From Jaapia argillacea MUCL 33604 (Eukaryota > Basidiomycota > Agaricomycetes > Jaapiales > Jaapiaceae): a DNA stretch of 64,000 bases. A program made the position numbers and the translations under genes. Location: the NCBI GenBank assembly GCA_000697665.1, contig KL197717.1, positions 1,021,950 to 1,085,949 of the forward strand. The letters are read 5' to 3'. Numbering within the stretch: position 1 is the first letter of the stretch; the number at the start of each line of letters is the position of its first letter. The notes beneath the pieces were generated by a model. The model searched no databases and had not been told where the DNA came from. It was given only the letters and a program-made list of their open reading frames with translations. Positions 47,194 to 58,738 of the stretch are shown here, in pieces.

Positions 47194-47743
47194 ATGGCAT
47201 CGGATTATGGGTCAGAACCACCCAGTTCGGCAGCAATGGTGAGCGTAACTGTGCTTCCTGCCAGAGCGAATACTTACTGTGGTCGATGACTCAATGTTGA
47301 ACATTCAGCTACGGCGCTGATTTCTGTCAATTCGCTTGGCGATCCGTCATGCAGCCTCGGTTTTGGCTTCTTCCTTATCCTCACATAATTAGCCATGACA
47401 CCGTACTATGTGACGGTGCCGTTGGTGCCTCCTGTCTTAGCGCCTCCCATATCTCTGTCTACGTTTTTTTCCGAAGTACGGCTCCTCCCACCGTCCCAGT
47501 TTTACGGGTCACCGTGCATGTATACTGGGACACTCCTCAGAAACTGGTTTTCTTCATCTATTGTGTCGTCACTGTTGAACCGTGCCACAGCTGAGAACTA
47601 TGGGGGAGATATATTGCCTCGGCGGAACGGACGTTGTCTTACTCTCTGTCAATCAAATCTTATAAGTTCAGAATCGAGAGCCGGCCATGATTATGATCAT
47701 AATTTTATTGCACTCCAAACCCTCCCACATCCCAGACGCTTAC

Positions 47744-50077
47744 CTAGCGAAGAGCTCTTATTACTTTGTCCGCCACCGGAACTATCACCCGCTGCCACCA
47801 TCCCTTTTTGCCCACCTTCTGCGTACTGCTTCCAGTGTCTATATTCGTGTCGGCTGTCGTTGGCGGTTGCGGACGGAGGACCGGCGGTGGTGCAGGTTCC
47901 TCTGGTACGGCCACGTGATCAGGGATCGGCGATTTCTGTGGAGGAACGACATTCCGTTCACCAAGGATGAATATCTGAGCTGTGCCAGAGTCGCCCTGAG
48001 TTGTCGTCCTGGGATACTCTCCAATAGCTCCATCTTGGTTCACACGCGATGAAAAGGATACTGGATTGTTGTGCATCATCGAATCGAGTACCGTTTCAGT
48101 ACCGAGTTCCACAACCTTGCTGTCTTGAGCTTTGACGACGCTTCGTGCCAGAGACTTGGAAGGATTTTCGGCTGTTGAGGATGTGAAGGCGACTGACATT
48201 GTCCCGGACGCAGGCAGTGAAACTCGTGAAGTCAACGGCGGTTCGAGCTTTGCGGCCGAGGGTTTAGAAGGTGATTTATCGGGAATTTCGACCGATGAAC
48301 GTTCCTTTGGATTCACTGCCGGAGACTTCCGGACGACGTGCTCTGATACTAAATGGGCCTTTGGCTGTGGGAGGGCGACATCAGGGACAGCACGCGGGGT
48401 ACCGGATTGGTTTACATCTGGTAATTGGGGATGTTTCGGAGCCGACGACGGATACGCAGTGGGCAACTGCGGTGCCTGCTGCGCAGAGGCAGTTGTAGGG
48501 ACTACGGGGACTGCTGACCGTAGCATGGAGAATCGCTGAGGTGAGGTCTGTGGAGTTGATTGTTGAATTACAGTTATCCGGAGATTCGTTGGTCGTCTCC
48601 GCCCCATGCCCTTATCGAAATGGTCCTCGTCCTTCTTGCCGTCAGGAGTGGGAGCAAGCAGGGAAGGTCGACACGCCAAGATACAAGGAGCTTCAGTAGC
48701 TCTTAAGACGGACTCCCATTCAGGCGCTACTATCATGTTGGTGGTTTCGCCTGCTACCACTCCCGGTTGATCGTCTTCTGCTCTTGGAAGATCATCTTCC
48801 GGTCTCGTTTGGTGGTCCTCCTCTCCAATATGTCCCTGTGCCGCACGGGGTTGGTTGTCGTCCCTGCTACCTCCAGCACTCGGGATGGAAGAACACGATT
48901 TGTGTTCTTTGTTGACAGTCTCAACGGGAGAGAGAACCCCCGCGCTATCTAAATATAAGGGACAACTAAGCGCGGCATGCATAACTCGGAAGAAGGCATT
49001 CGTACCTTTCACTAAATACGTGTCGTCAGCCCTCCATATGTTACCAATTATCCGAGGGGAAACATCGCAGTCGAGAGGTACGCGGTGTTTGCGTTCAGAG
49101 AGAACGACAAGAGGGTTATCCTTGTATTCATCGAGCGGGCTATCAAGGTCCAACGGCGACAAACTGGCTGTATCACGCTTTACGCGATCCTTGAGGCTGA
49201 GATGGAATTTTTCCAAGGATTTTTCTGAGCCACCCAATGCGTAGAAATGCGGGTGTTTTCGAAACTCGACTTTGTTATATGTTGCAAGAACGAAGAGTAC
49301 TCCATTGATCCCGGTCGACTGCCCGACTGTCACTTCAATGAGTGGTCTGTGTTAATACTCATACTGTATGGGGAGGAGGGATGAAATACCTTCGATACTA
49401 TCTGCTGTTTCACCGGGAGCGGAGCGTAATTGTACTTTGACCGAGATCTCTACAAATGACTTGTGCGGGTATCAGGTGTTATCGAAATTGCCTCATGAGT
49501 TTCCACAACATACCTTTGTCAGTCTACTCCGTATGCTCGTCCAAGCCCCCAAATACTTTTGGTCCTTCTCCTTTGCGTCCTTCATGCCCATTTTGAATCT
49601 TGTAATACGAGCCTAAAAAGTGGGAATTAGTTTGATGTCGGTCGTTTAAGGGGTTTTCTTTGACTTGGGCATCGGCATGGCAGAAGGTCTGAACAAAGAA
49701 CTCGTAGGAATCTTGAGCCTTCCGAAAGTTATCATCGAAATCCCCACTTGCTTTATGGCCATGTGCGTCACTGTTTTGGAGCGGGGATTTACCCTCTGTG
49801 ACTTTCACCATTGACTGGATTGCTTGATGAACTGCGTCCAGGACGTCGACTCTCCGTCTATCAAGCAGATCGAGGGTGCCGTGAAGGTGCCAGAGCGAAA
49901 GGAGAGCAACAAAACATACTGGTCCAATTCAGCAATACGCCCACAATCATCCGTGATCATGAGCAGCTGACGACACATCTCAACCAGATGCCGGGCTTGT
50001 TTGAAGTTTTCTCGTCGGACTGTTCCGACCAACTTCATGCCATGGGTGAGGGATTTGTTGCCGACTTTGTTAACCAT
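47744..50077 (-). CDS. Helical / beta-grasp-like protein with long disordered tail, copy 2
   Basis: Exons 50077-49920, 49857-49665, 49612-49514, 49459-49390, 49332-47744 give 702 residues. The start at 50077 is chosen because copy 1 begins at the same point; an in-frame upstream ATG (50161) would add a hydrophobic segment (FPLLLVAVCLCI). Residues 1-150 are helical (ENFKQARHLVEMCRQLL, DAVHQAIQSMVKV, KYLGAWTSIRSRLTK). Then SFVEISVKVQLRSAP, VTVGQSTGINGVLFVLATYN, HFYALGG and NPLVVLSERKHRVPL suggest a ubiquitin- or RA-like beta-grasp. The remaining 400 residues are rich in Pro, Ser, Asp and Thr, ending WWQRVIVPVADKVIRAL. I know no family for it. The intron after exon 2 uses a weak gtcaaa donor. 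Same strand and layout as copy 1, 3.7 kb away. Confidence 0.65.
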
Positions 50078-50165
50078 GATGCACAGGCAAACGGCCACTA
50101 GCAATAGTGGGAAAGGAAACGAGAGATCATAGCTACGGAGACGAGAATGGTGGGCGTTCACTTGA

Positions 50166-51075
50166 AATCTTCAAGTTGGCCGCCATGCGGATCTCTGCAG
50201 GCTTTGATTTCGGCGAGGACGAGGCATGTTACACAGGCGCGCGCTTACGGGTATTAAGTCGCAAGGCAGTGCCGTGATTAGACTTGTTACCGCGTCTCTC
50301 ATACATAGAATTCAAAGGCGAGCAATGTTCTGCCGTGATGTGGGAGCCTCATCGAAGAATTGCCTCGATTCCTCGGCTGTGATACCTTGGGTGGTGGTTG
50401 CGGTTGCGGTGGCAGCCAGGGTGTGACTGGCCGTGACAAGCATGAATCGTCTCCATTTTTTTGTCCAGGATATATACAGCTGCAGGGTTGGGTGGGCTGA
50501 ACTTCGCTCTCGAATTCTCCTCCATTGGCCTCCGTAGGGCCCTACAGTATGTGCCTAGCATAGCTGCCCGCATCGTATCATTCCACCATTAATATCCCAG
50601 TTCGGTGACCTATGTACCTCATCATCATAGTCTCCGGCCAAAACGGAGTACTGATCTGCTGCTGATATGGGTTTCTTGGTTGCCGAGTTCTCCTGGATAG
50701 GCCGGTGGACTTGCGCATAAGCAGTGCGGTCTGTGTGGTGACGATTGACCCACTTTTTCCCATGGGGGCAACCCTGCTCCCACTGGAACCCTTACTCAGG
50801 TATTATCTCCCACGAATGATCTTCCCTCCGACCTCGAGGAGCTTCTGTCTCCGGAATAGCATCGCATAGATATGCCCGTGCTTTCTATTCCCGGTCGCCA
50901 CTGGGTGTTCGGAAGCTGGGCAGGATTGGCGCAGCCTTGTGTAGGCAGTCCTCGGCCTCACTCCCTCAAGGTTGAACTTTGCGTCCTCTATCTGTAACCA
51001 AGTGGCCCTATCGTTCACATCTTGCATTGCTTGGTAACACATTCCCCCGCAGATTTCCCTGGTTTCTCACCCACG
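50166..51075. other. Intergenic region upstream of the distal DUF6533 gene
   Basis: Contains the end of the second duplicated block (to about 50,665) and the promoter of the next gene. No gene supported. Confidence 0.4.
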
Positions 51076-52903
51076 ATGAGTTCCATCAACACTGTCGATC
51101 AATTTGACGCCGTGCGATTCTGCCAAGGTGAATGCTGATACTATTGTTGCTTCATGTCCCTAGCTCCTTTCTAACATGCTGACTTGCGACGTGATGTAGT
51201 TGCGACGACTTGTGTTGCCTTATACGACCACCGTGCGCAGATCTAATGATCGAACTTGTTCTTGTCTGACTACGTACCCACAGTTATTACAATCGACCAA
51301 GAGGTGAAGTGCGCCGCTTTCATGTTCGTGCCTTCCTAATGAATGTGATCACAGGTCGACCTGATCTGGGTAGGCTGTTTTGCGAGAATCAAGCATGAGG
51401 ATGGGTCTAATCGGTTTTGTAGGCTCGGAGATGGAGCCCACCAAAAACACTATTTATCATCGTGAGTGCGAAGCACTTTTCGACGATATTTCCTGACTCT
51501 TTTCTTCAAACCCTAACAGAACAGGTATCTTGGTGAATTGGTCCTTCTGTACGCACACCATCAACCAATCGACCATTCTCATCACTAACCCCTCCACCTT
51601 CCAGTGTAAATGTATCTTGTGAGCCTTCCCGTCTTCTTACCCGAAACGGAATTGAAGTTACTTTCCAGATTTTTCGAATCAAGAAATGTCGAACCAGGTG
51701 AGATCTTTGTTAGTTCCGTCGCTTCCGTTTTCCTGACGTGAAATAGGGGTACGTAAATCCAGCCAAGAAGACACAGGTGCTGATCCTCAGCTGAATCGTA
51801 TTCGATTAGCTGTATGCATCATTTTCAATTCATCCTCACATAGAAACTGACCAACACTCTTTCAGGTAAAGCCGTGATCTTATTCCAAGCTTGGGGAAAT
51901 TCTATTGCCTTTTGGGCGACGCAAAGTATGTCATACAGTCTCTTACCTATATCCTCTACTGACCATCCTGATGGTCTGTTCACTTCGCCGCGGCTGTTTC
52001 AGTAATAATGCAAACGCGAATATACGCAATGTACGGACAATCACGCCGTGTGGCATACTTTCTAGGGACTTGTTTTATTGTCGAGGTTATCATAATGGCG
52101 ACCATCATGATCTTTGTCAACGTTCGGACGACTGGTATGAACTTGGCTGAGGTAATCCCGAAAACCGCCACTGACCATAAGATGTTGTTCTCCACAGTTG
52201 TTCCAGAAACTATCTCAGAATATGTGCAATGTACCCTCCAAAATATGCCTGATTTCTACTTTGCTATGTGTAAGTCTGGTCGCTAGTATCTTTGAGTTGG
52301 ACCTCACGTTGACATATCGCGCTGAGCCTAGGGGTACCGATCTGCGCATTTGAGTCAATATTGTTTCTATTCGCAACATGGAAGGGTGTTTCCTACTTGA
52401 TGACACTCGGCAAGTGGAGCGGCAAGTCGCTCATGCATGTTCTCGTGAGGGACAACATTCTATACTTCCTGCTGTCAGTACATCTTTCCCCTCCACGTAT
52501 TATGTCTATGTTTGACGCCCGCATGTCATCTCAGCATCTTGCTATCCTGCCTAGCTAATATGGTGGTCTTACTGGTCTTCACTGTTGGTATTATATTCAC
52601 CTACTTCGCACCCTATTGACCACGTCCTTTCGGCTCTAGGCAAAGTGGCTCGAAATCCCGTCAACTTTTTCGACAGCCATAGTATGCATCATCGGCTCAC
52701 GACTCATGTTCAACATGAGAGCGGCATCGTATCGCCCCCACTATGCCGGACAAGGATTTGAATCATTTTCAGGAATACGCTTCGCTTCGGCTCCCCAAAA
52801 TCGTCTGGGTTCACTTCTGCACACCTCAATCTCGAGCACGGTCGGCCCCTACAGTTACTCGGAGGAACCTATACCGAGGGAGATGGAGGCTGGGTTCGGA
52901 TAG
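51076..52903 (+). CDS. DUF6533-type multi-span membrane protein (distal copy)
   Basis: ATG at 51076 gives MSSINTVDQFDAVRFCQ. About 13 small exons follow: VATTCVALYDH, LITIDQE, VDLIW, ARRWSPPKTLFII, NRYLGELVLL, then short exons, KAVILFQAWGNSIAFWATQ, IIMQTRIYAMYGQSRRVAYF with a membrane segment, VVPETISEYVQC, ICAFESILFLFATWKGVSYL, ILLSCLANMVVLLVFT, and the last exon with GSRLMFNMRAASY, stop at 52901-52903. DUF6533 core (YD..lti..E..lIW) and the R.YAMYG motif are intact, and exon order equals the array at the left end, 41 kb away. Sequence divergence from that array is much larger than within it. Expected to be a seven-span membrane protein, role unknown. Confidence 0.75.
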
Positions 52904-53146
52904 GACGGTTTCCGTCCATATCACCGACATGCAGTTTGAGAACTTGGATATCTTCAGACGACTTTCTCGCATCCCTCCCATACGTTACAGCTCGTACTAT
53001 TCAAATTTGTCAGTCCAGTTACATACATTAATTGACACTCAGATGGGTGAAGGCAAAAGTATCTGAGGCGAGAACAGACAAATCAAAGGTATCCGAGTAC
53101 ATAAAACCCAGGAGATAGGATGGGAATACGATCCACGAACCAACGT

Positions 53147-55271
53147 TCAATCATCATCGTCATCATCAGCATCATTCCCATCCCCAACCGCACCTCTCAA
53201 ACCCGCACCACCAATCTCCACCGCGTCTAAATCCTTCTCTAAATCCACCATCTCGTCCTCGTTTACAGTGTCTTCCCCAACAGTCGACACCAGCCCTCTC
53301 AATCTCACAATCTCCCTTCTTAGCTTGCCAATCTCTTCATCCCTCCTCTCCACTCGTCCCTTGAGTTGTCTGATATATTCGTTACCGCATCGGAGTAGCT
53401 GCAACTTACTAACACCCCTGTTAGGTCCCTCACCCTTGGGAGGGCCACGGGGAGGCATCGAGCCTGGTAAAACGGGCTCGTCGGCGAAACCTTCTCCGTT
53501 CGGAAGCGGGATCGGGGGTAACAACATGCGAAGATCGTCGAAAGTGGTCTTCAACGAATCTCTACGCTTCTGCTCCGCGGCTTTGTGAGAAGTCTTTCGA
53601 CCGGGAAGAGTTTGGAGTGAGTTTGATGTGGTGTTTAACGATGACGATCCACCAGCTAAACCAAAGGATCGGGATTAGTAACGACAGGTGTCAGTGGTGT
53701 GACTCCAAATAACATACCAGGAAGAATCGGCTTGAGGCTCGGGCTGACCAGGGAAATTGCAGAGTCCTTGCGAAGAGGAAGCTTGCCACCATGAGCGTTT
53801 TCAACAACAGACTTGCTCTTCATATGCGACTTGGCCCTCAAATCAGCTTTCAACGTCCCTGGACGTGACAACCCACTATTCAAGTCGATACCCAAGTTCA
53901 TGATACTCGCAGGTGTGACCGGTGTGAGATTCTGGTTACTGGGTACCACGCCATTAGAGTTAGGGTGAGCGGCAAGTGGCGTCAGGCTTCCCGAGCTTGA
54001 GGAGGATGGAGGCGATATCATACCGCCCATATTAGGATTTGGGCTGGTAGTGTTGTTGTTGTTATTGTTAGTGCCGTGCATCGGTGGTGGTGCAGGTGGT
54101 GGCATCGATAGATCGACTGGGGAGGGTGTATCGCCGGGCACGTCAGCCGTTGTACTCCCTCTCCGTGATCTCGTCGATCTCAACAAAGGAGTCGAATTGG
54201 CACTCTTGGTACCCCTCATAGACTTCTTCGAACCTGGCATCGGATTCACTGGACGGATGGCAGGTGATTGGCGTTTCCGTATCGAAGTTCCTGAAGCCTC
54301 GTCACCGCTGGAAGAAGCCGTTCGTTTATTGGGAATGGATAAAGAAGGGCCCGTCTGGGCTCCAAACCACGGACTGGTCAAAGGGGATATGTCGAAGTCC
54401 AAGTCGGCTCCAGAGTGGAGGGAGACTGGTGGTGAAGTATTGAAAGCGAGGTTGGCGGGGGCGGATCGAGCAGAGGTAGAGGTAGAGGGATAACTGGAAC
54501 CATGATGAGGTCCAAAGTTGGGAGACGTATGGTGATTCATGAAGGGAGGTAGTTCATTCCGAGATGTCTCTTGTGACTGATAGTGAAGGATCATCGGGGA
54601 AACGAAATCCGTTGATGGTTGTGGGCGCAGTTCAGTGGAAGAGACTACGAAACGCTGAGCGACTCTACTCAGGACAAACAACGTATATCACGCACTGGGT
54701 GTTGGTAAACCGTGATAAGGTGGATCCCTCGGTCCATCCACCGACATGGGAGAACTTGGATTCTGCTGGCCGCTGATGAGTTCGAGCTGACGCAGAACAA
54801 AAGTCAGACATTCTTCTTCCGGAAAAACTGGTGCACAGAATAGCTTCGATAACGGCGTCGCACGGTGTGCGATACTCGGAGCCACCGCCCTCGCACGACT
54901 GGGAGCAAAGTACGAAAGGGACTCACCTGCTGCTGGAAGATCTGATTCTGCAACTGCTGCAATTGCTGTAGCTTGGCCAACCGGAGTTGTTGCTCGAGTA
55001 CCATTTGTGGTGTGCATGGATTTTGCTGAGTCTCGATACCTTGCATCATGTTCCCAAGTATATCGGCGGCGCCAAACATGGAATTTGACTGCTGAAAGGA
55101 CTGCATGTTCATGGTGGGCTGTGGTGTGGGTGGTGCGGTGGACATGGCGGAATTAAAGATATTTTGTTGCATGGAGTCGGGTGGACGTTGGAGTTGGTCA
55201 GAGGAGGAGTCTGTGCCAAAAAAGGAAGAGAGGAAGTCCTTCTGTTGCTGGTCATGGGCGTGGCGATCCAT
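53147..55271 (-). CDS. bHLH-zipper transcription factor
   Basis: Four exons: 55271-54927, a short one ending at LPTP, a long one ending KPILPG near 53,723, and 53,659-53,147; about 640 residues. The N-terminus is Gln/Ser/Asn-rich (MDRHAHDQQQKDFLSSFFG; LQQLQQLQNQIFQQQ), probably an activation region, with an N6 run. The DNA-binding domain is at the C-terminal side: basic region HKAAEQKRRDSLKTTF carries the His-Glu-Arg pattern that reads CACGTG E-boxes; helix 1 DDLRMLLP; then a loop of about 35 Pro/Gly-rich residues, much longer than usual; helix 2 VSKLQLLRCGNEYIRQL; and a zipper VERRDEEIGKLRREIVRL. The extreme C-terminus is Asp-rich. Nuclear regulator; targets unknown. The second exon's acceptor is ambiguous (ctgcgtcag or ttatcgaag). 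Confidence 0.88.
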
Positions 55272-55578
55272 TCATAAATCGGTGCAAGTACGAAGCAAAG
55301 CAATGCGAGCAGAACGTCCACTGCGTCTTTCGGGAGAAGACAAGCAATCCAAACTTTTCGCCCAGCCAAGGCACCCCTTTCGGTCGTCGGTCCGGGCCCC
55401 ATATGCGACAAATACTCACAGCGCGGTACGCCGTCAAAGATTTTTCATAATCTGGAGTCTCCGGATTCGGAGAGGGACCATCGAACCGTGTGGCAGACTA
55501 AGAGAGTATACACAAAAGCCAAGAAAGACTAAACAAGGGGGGAAACTCGACTAAAACGAATCACACGAGATCTGGATA

Positions 55579-56583
55579 TCATAAATCATCATCATCCTTC
55601 CCGTCAATGTCCACATCCGCCGCAGCTCGGTAATCATCCATCTCCCTGTCAAGGTCGGCGACAGACTTGTAAAGCATCTTATTGACACGCTTCGGACCCT
55701 TCTTCTGGCGCCGGCGGGCAATTGGCACCACTGCACGCGTTGGATTTTGATGTGTCACTACATGTGGAGGTTGCAGTCGAGGTCGTCTGGTCCAGTCGGG
55801 ATGCCAACATTAGACGGTGATTTTCAAGTATAATGAATTATGACAGTAAAAACTTACGGAGCCACAGGGGCCTTCCGAGGAAGCGTAGGCGCCGTTGGCG
55901 TCTTTGGTGCCACTGCTTTCGCCCCCGCGATACGGTCCAACAGCGAAGGAGGTTGTGGAGGAGCTGCTGCGGGGGCCTTCGCCGTCGGGGTATCTGCGTC
56001 GATCACGATCTCAATCTTTATGGGTTTTTCTTGGTCAAAAGGTTCAGTGATATGAAGCACGAGGTAACTCCAGAATGAGACTCACTGCTGTCAACGATCT
56101 TGTGGTGATACTTCATCCGTGCAATTTGTGCATCCCCAGCCCGTTGAAACGTCACAACAGCAATCCCTTTCGACCGCCCATTCGAGTTGTACACAAGGAA
56201 CACTTCTTGCAGTGGACCAACAGTCTTTGAGAATAGCTCCTGTTCAATAGCAACCACGCAGATATTAAAGAATGAGATGAAAACTCGTGTATCAAACCGC
56301 GCATGTACGTACTCACCTCCACCTCCTTCTCCCCGACGTCCATAGGCAAGTTACTAACCATCACCTTGCTCCCCTTTGCCGGCTCCTGCGTCTTGGTTCG
56401 ATTGGGAACATGTGGTCCGTTTTGAAAAGCTCGTGAGGTCTGCGGACCAGTGTTATTCGCGAGGGGATTGTTGTAGCGCCAAGCAGGCGCTGCATGCCCA
56501 GCATGATTTCCCAACAGTTGGCGTTTTGGCCCATGATATGTGTTGAATCGTGCGGGACCGCTGGGACGATGTGGAGCCTGCAT
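55579..56583 (-). CDS. YRA1: mRNA export adaptor Yra1/ALYREF
   Basis: Exons 56583-56317, 56239-56086, 56029-55858 and 55786-55579 give 266 residues, phases consistent. The RRM has RNP2 KVMVSNLP and RNP1 GRSKGIAVVTF, with ELFSKTVGPLQEVFLVYN between them, and continues KKPIKIEIVIDAD. A Pro/Ala-rich linker (LLDRIAGAKAVAPKT) leads to a basic segment and the conserved C-terminal motif SVADLDREMDDYRA, which in Yra1/ALYREF binds the helicase Sub2/UAP56. The protein links transcription and splicing to export through TREX. The start MQAPHRPSG is chosen as the first ATG after an upstream frame without family similarity. The N-terminal copy of the Sub2-binding motif usual in animals is not evident. Confidence 0.9.
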
Positions 56584-57715
56584 GGTGATTAATGCAACAG
56601 AAAGGCTGTCGTAGTCAATGTGGTTCGCTGCAGGCCCAAGCGCTGGGACGAGGGGGTGGTGAGCGGAATCGCCACGAGGCTGCCGAGCTTTGCAATCCAC
56701 GTGGGATTCCGCTTTGGGTTTGCCATCGTATCCTCGTGAACTTGAACTTGAAGCTCCCGCTCACAAAAAGCACAGTAACCTTTATATTTTCAGCGATTGC
56801 GCATCCATCTAAGATTCTGCAGTCCCAAGTAAAATACCACAAGGGTAGCTCGGTCGCTTGATGTACTGACCATCCATTCTGCGCATCCTCACCCCTTGGC
56901 TCTTCCTATGTCTCCTCCGACTCTCCTGGCCCGGCACGTATCACAACTACTTTCTCTCCGACTGACATATTATGCGTCGTTTCCACTCTCAGCCCTGGTC
57001 CTATAAAACCTACACGGCTGGACGACGGACGACGTTCCAATCATAAATGTAGGTTGTCTCCCCCGCTGTAGCCGTTGTCAGGCTCGCGTCTCGTTATCCA
57101 AGGAGGTAATGTATGAAATGTTGATATACCGGTCTACCTCTGGTGGCGGTTCTTCCTTTGTGATCTGTGCTGATAACACCGCTGCTACTAATACAACGGA
57201 GGTAAATCTGCCTTCACTTGTTCTTCCGGATATCGACTTACCAGCCCGCAGTCCTTTTCAGTCCTAGGCATCTACCTACTACTCAACTCAATATCAACTT
57301 CAACTTCAACCTCGATGATCTCACGTTCGCTTGGTGCTCAATGCTCCGAAAGGGAGCTACGACTCGTCCTCCACTCCTTCGAACTTCTTGTTCCGGATCA
57401 GAGTTTTTGAGGTGCGGCCTCTATATCTGACTTATGATAGCCGTGTTTGCATTGGAGCCAGGGGTATCGCAGCGAGTTGACAGGTCGGTGCTTTGGTGGT
57501 GGTTGTAAGAAGATACCACGCGAAGACTTGATCATCATAGAAAGTTGCCAGTGGATCATATATAGAAAAAGCCTACATGCAGCATGCAATGACCGAGTCC
57601 ATCGGTAATAATATCGATTGAGGACCAAAGTTAACTGCAAAATGCGAACTCTCACTCGCCAACCTTGCCCGGGGTTGCATGAGGGAGGCAAAAAGATGTT
57701 TGAAAGCTCTGTGTA
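56584..57715. other. Intergenic region upstream of YRA1
   Basis: No gene supported. A short caacttcaacttcaacctc run lies near 57,298. Confidence 0.4.
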
Positions 57716-57786
57716 TGCATCGAGGGGGAACCGAACCCCCGGCGAGTTGATGGAAACGTCCCGGGTTACCACTAACCCATTAATGC
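57716..57786 (-). tRNA. tRNA-like sequence resembling tRNA-Gly(UCC), probably degenerate
   Basis: On the - strand 71 nt fold in part as tRNA: acceptor GCATTAA pairing with TCGATGC (one mismatch, one G-T), a D-arm GGGTTAGTGGTAACCC and a perfect T-arm GGGGG-TTCGGTT-CCCCC followed by A. Aligned with eukaryotic tRNA-Gly the anticodon position is TCC, but the anticodon stem (GGACG against CAACT) pairs badly. It is either a decaying tRNA gene or a chance fold. Confidence 0.3.
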
Positions 57787-58738
57787 TCGCGTTTACGCAG
57801 GATAGTGACTCACATCGATGGACTGACCTTTCCTCAAAGCTCCTTTGCATTCATAATGGACCAGCGGGCTGGGTCGTCCTCCGTCCCCTTTCCCACCAGT
57901 ACATAGCCCAGCGAAGGTGGCTATACCCAGTAACCCGTTAGCAATGTGATTTTCCCGTCCGATGACGATTTTTTATAGAGACGAACCGGAAATCCAGGCG
58001 CTGGAGGATCCGAGGTGACAGTCTCCAAAGAATCGGCTGGAAGGAAGATCATCCGTGCTTTCGTGGCTGTTAGAGTGCGCCGGCGAAACTGAAGCCGGCT
58101 GGTAAAAGAGATAAGTATCAACTTTGAGCAGAGCAGCATCCGAAGAGCCCTACCCTTGATAGAACCCATAAACACAACAAAAAATTTTGCTCAACTTCTG
58201 CGCGATTTTGAGGATATTTTTGTAAACCTACATGAGGGAGTGTCCTCCCTGACAGCGTAATCATCCCTGTGTCTGCCCGTTTGATCGGAGGGGACGCGGT
58301 GGAAATTCCGTGAGATTCGTTCCAACTGCTCAGCTTCGCATGCCCTTGGACGAGGTGAGCAAGTCAGGTCAGTTTCTCCACATTTGCCAACCGCATTAAG
58401 ATCGTCCGTGAACCAAAATCGAACCGCGTTGACAAATTTACCCAACAACCCTCAAAACGTGGTGAAGAGCCAGATGAAACAGAGTTCATTAACTGACTCC
58501 TCTTCGGCATCGATTTCTCGAGAGTCGTCGTGTGCGCCCCGGCCGACTGTCTGGCGAGATCTTCAGCCACGATGAGTCTAACTCAGCGGTCGGCGGACTT
58601 ACCCGCTACAACAATCTTCTAATTCCAAGAAACCCTCATCTGGATTTTGGGTGTCTTGTACTGGAGAACCAGCTGCTGACTGCAACAGAAGAGATACCAT
58701 CGTCAACCGCAACATATCGTACCAATCTTGACCGCAGT
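57787..58738. other. Region downstream of the velvet gene
   Basis: No gene I can defend. On the - strand 57,921-58,571 contains several short open pieces separated by plausible splice signals, but no domain or continuous model emerged. Confidence 0.35.

Larger units (their letters stand above)
47138..50665. repeat. Tandem segmental duplication, second copy
   Basis: Head-to-tail repeat of 43283-47122: gene tail fragment, 3' flank, - strand gene, and its upstream flank ending ctccggccaaaacggagtac. Its left border lies within about 20 bp of the right border of the first copy. Confidence 0.85.
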
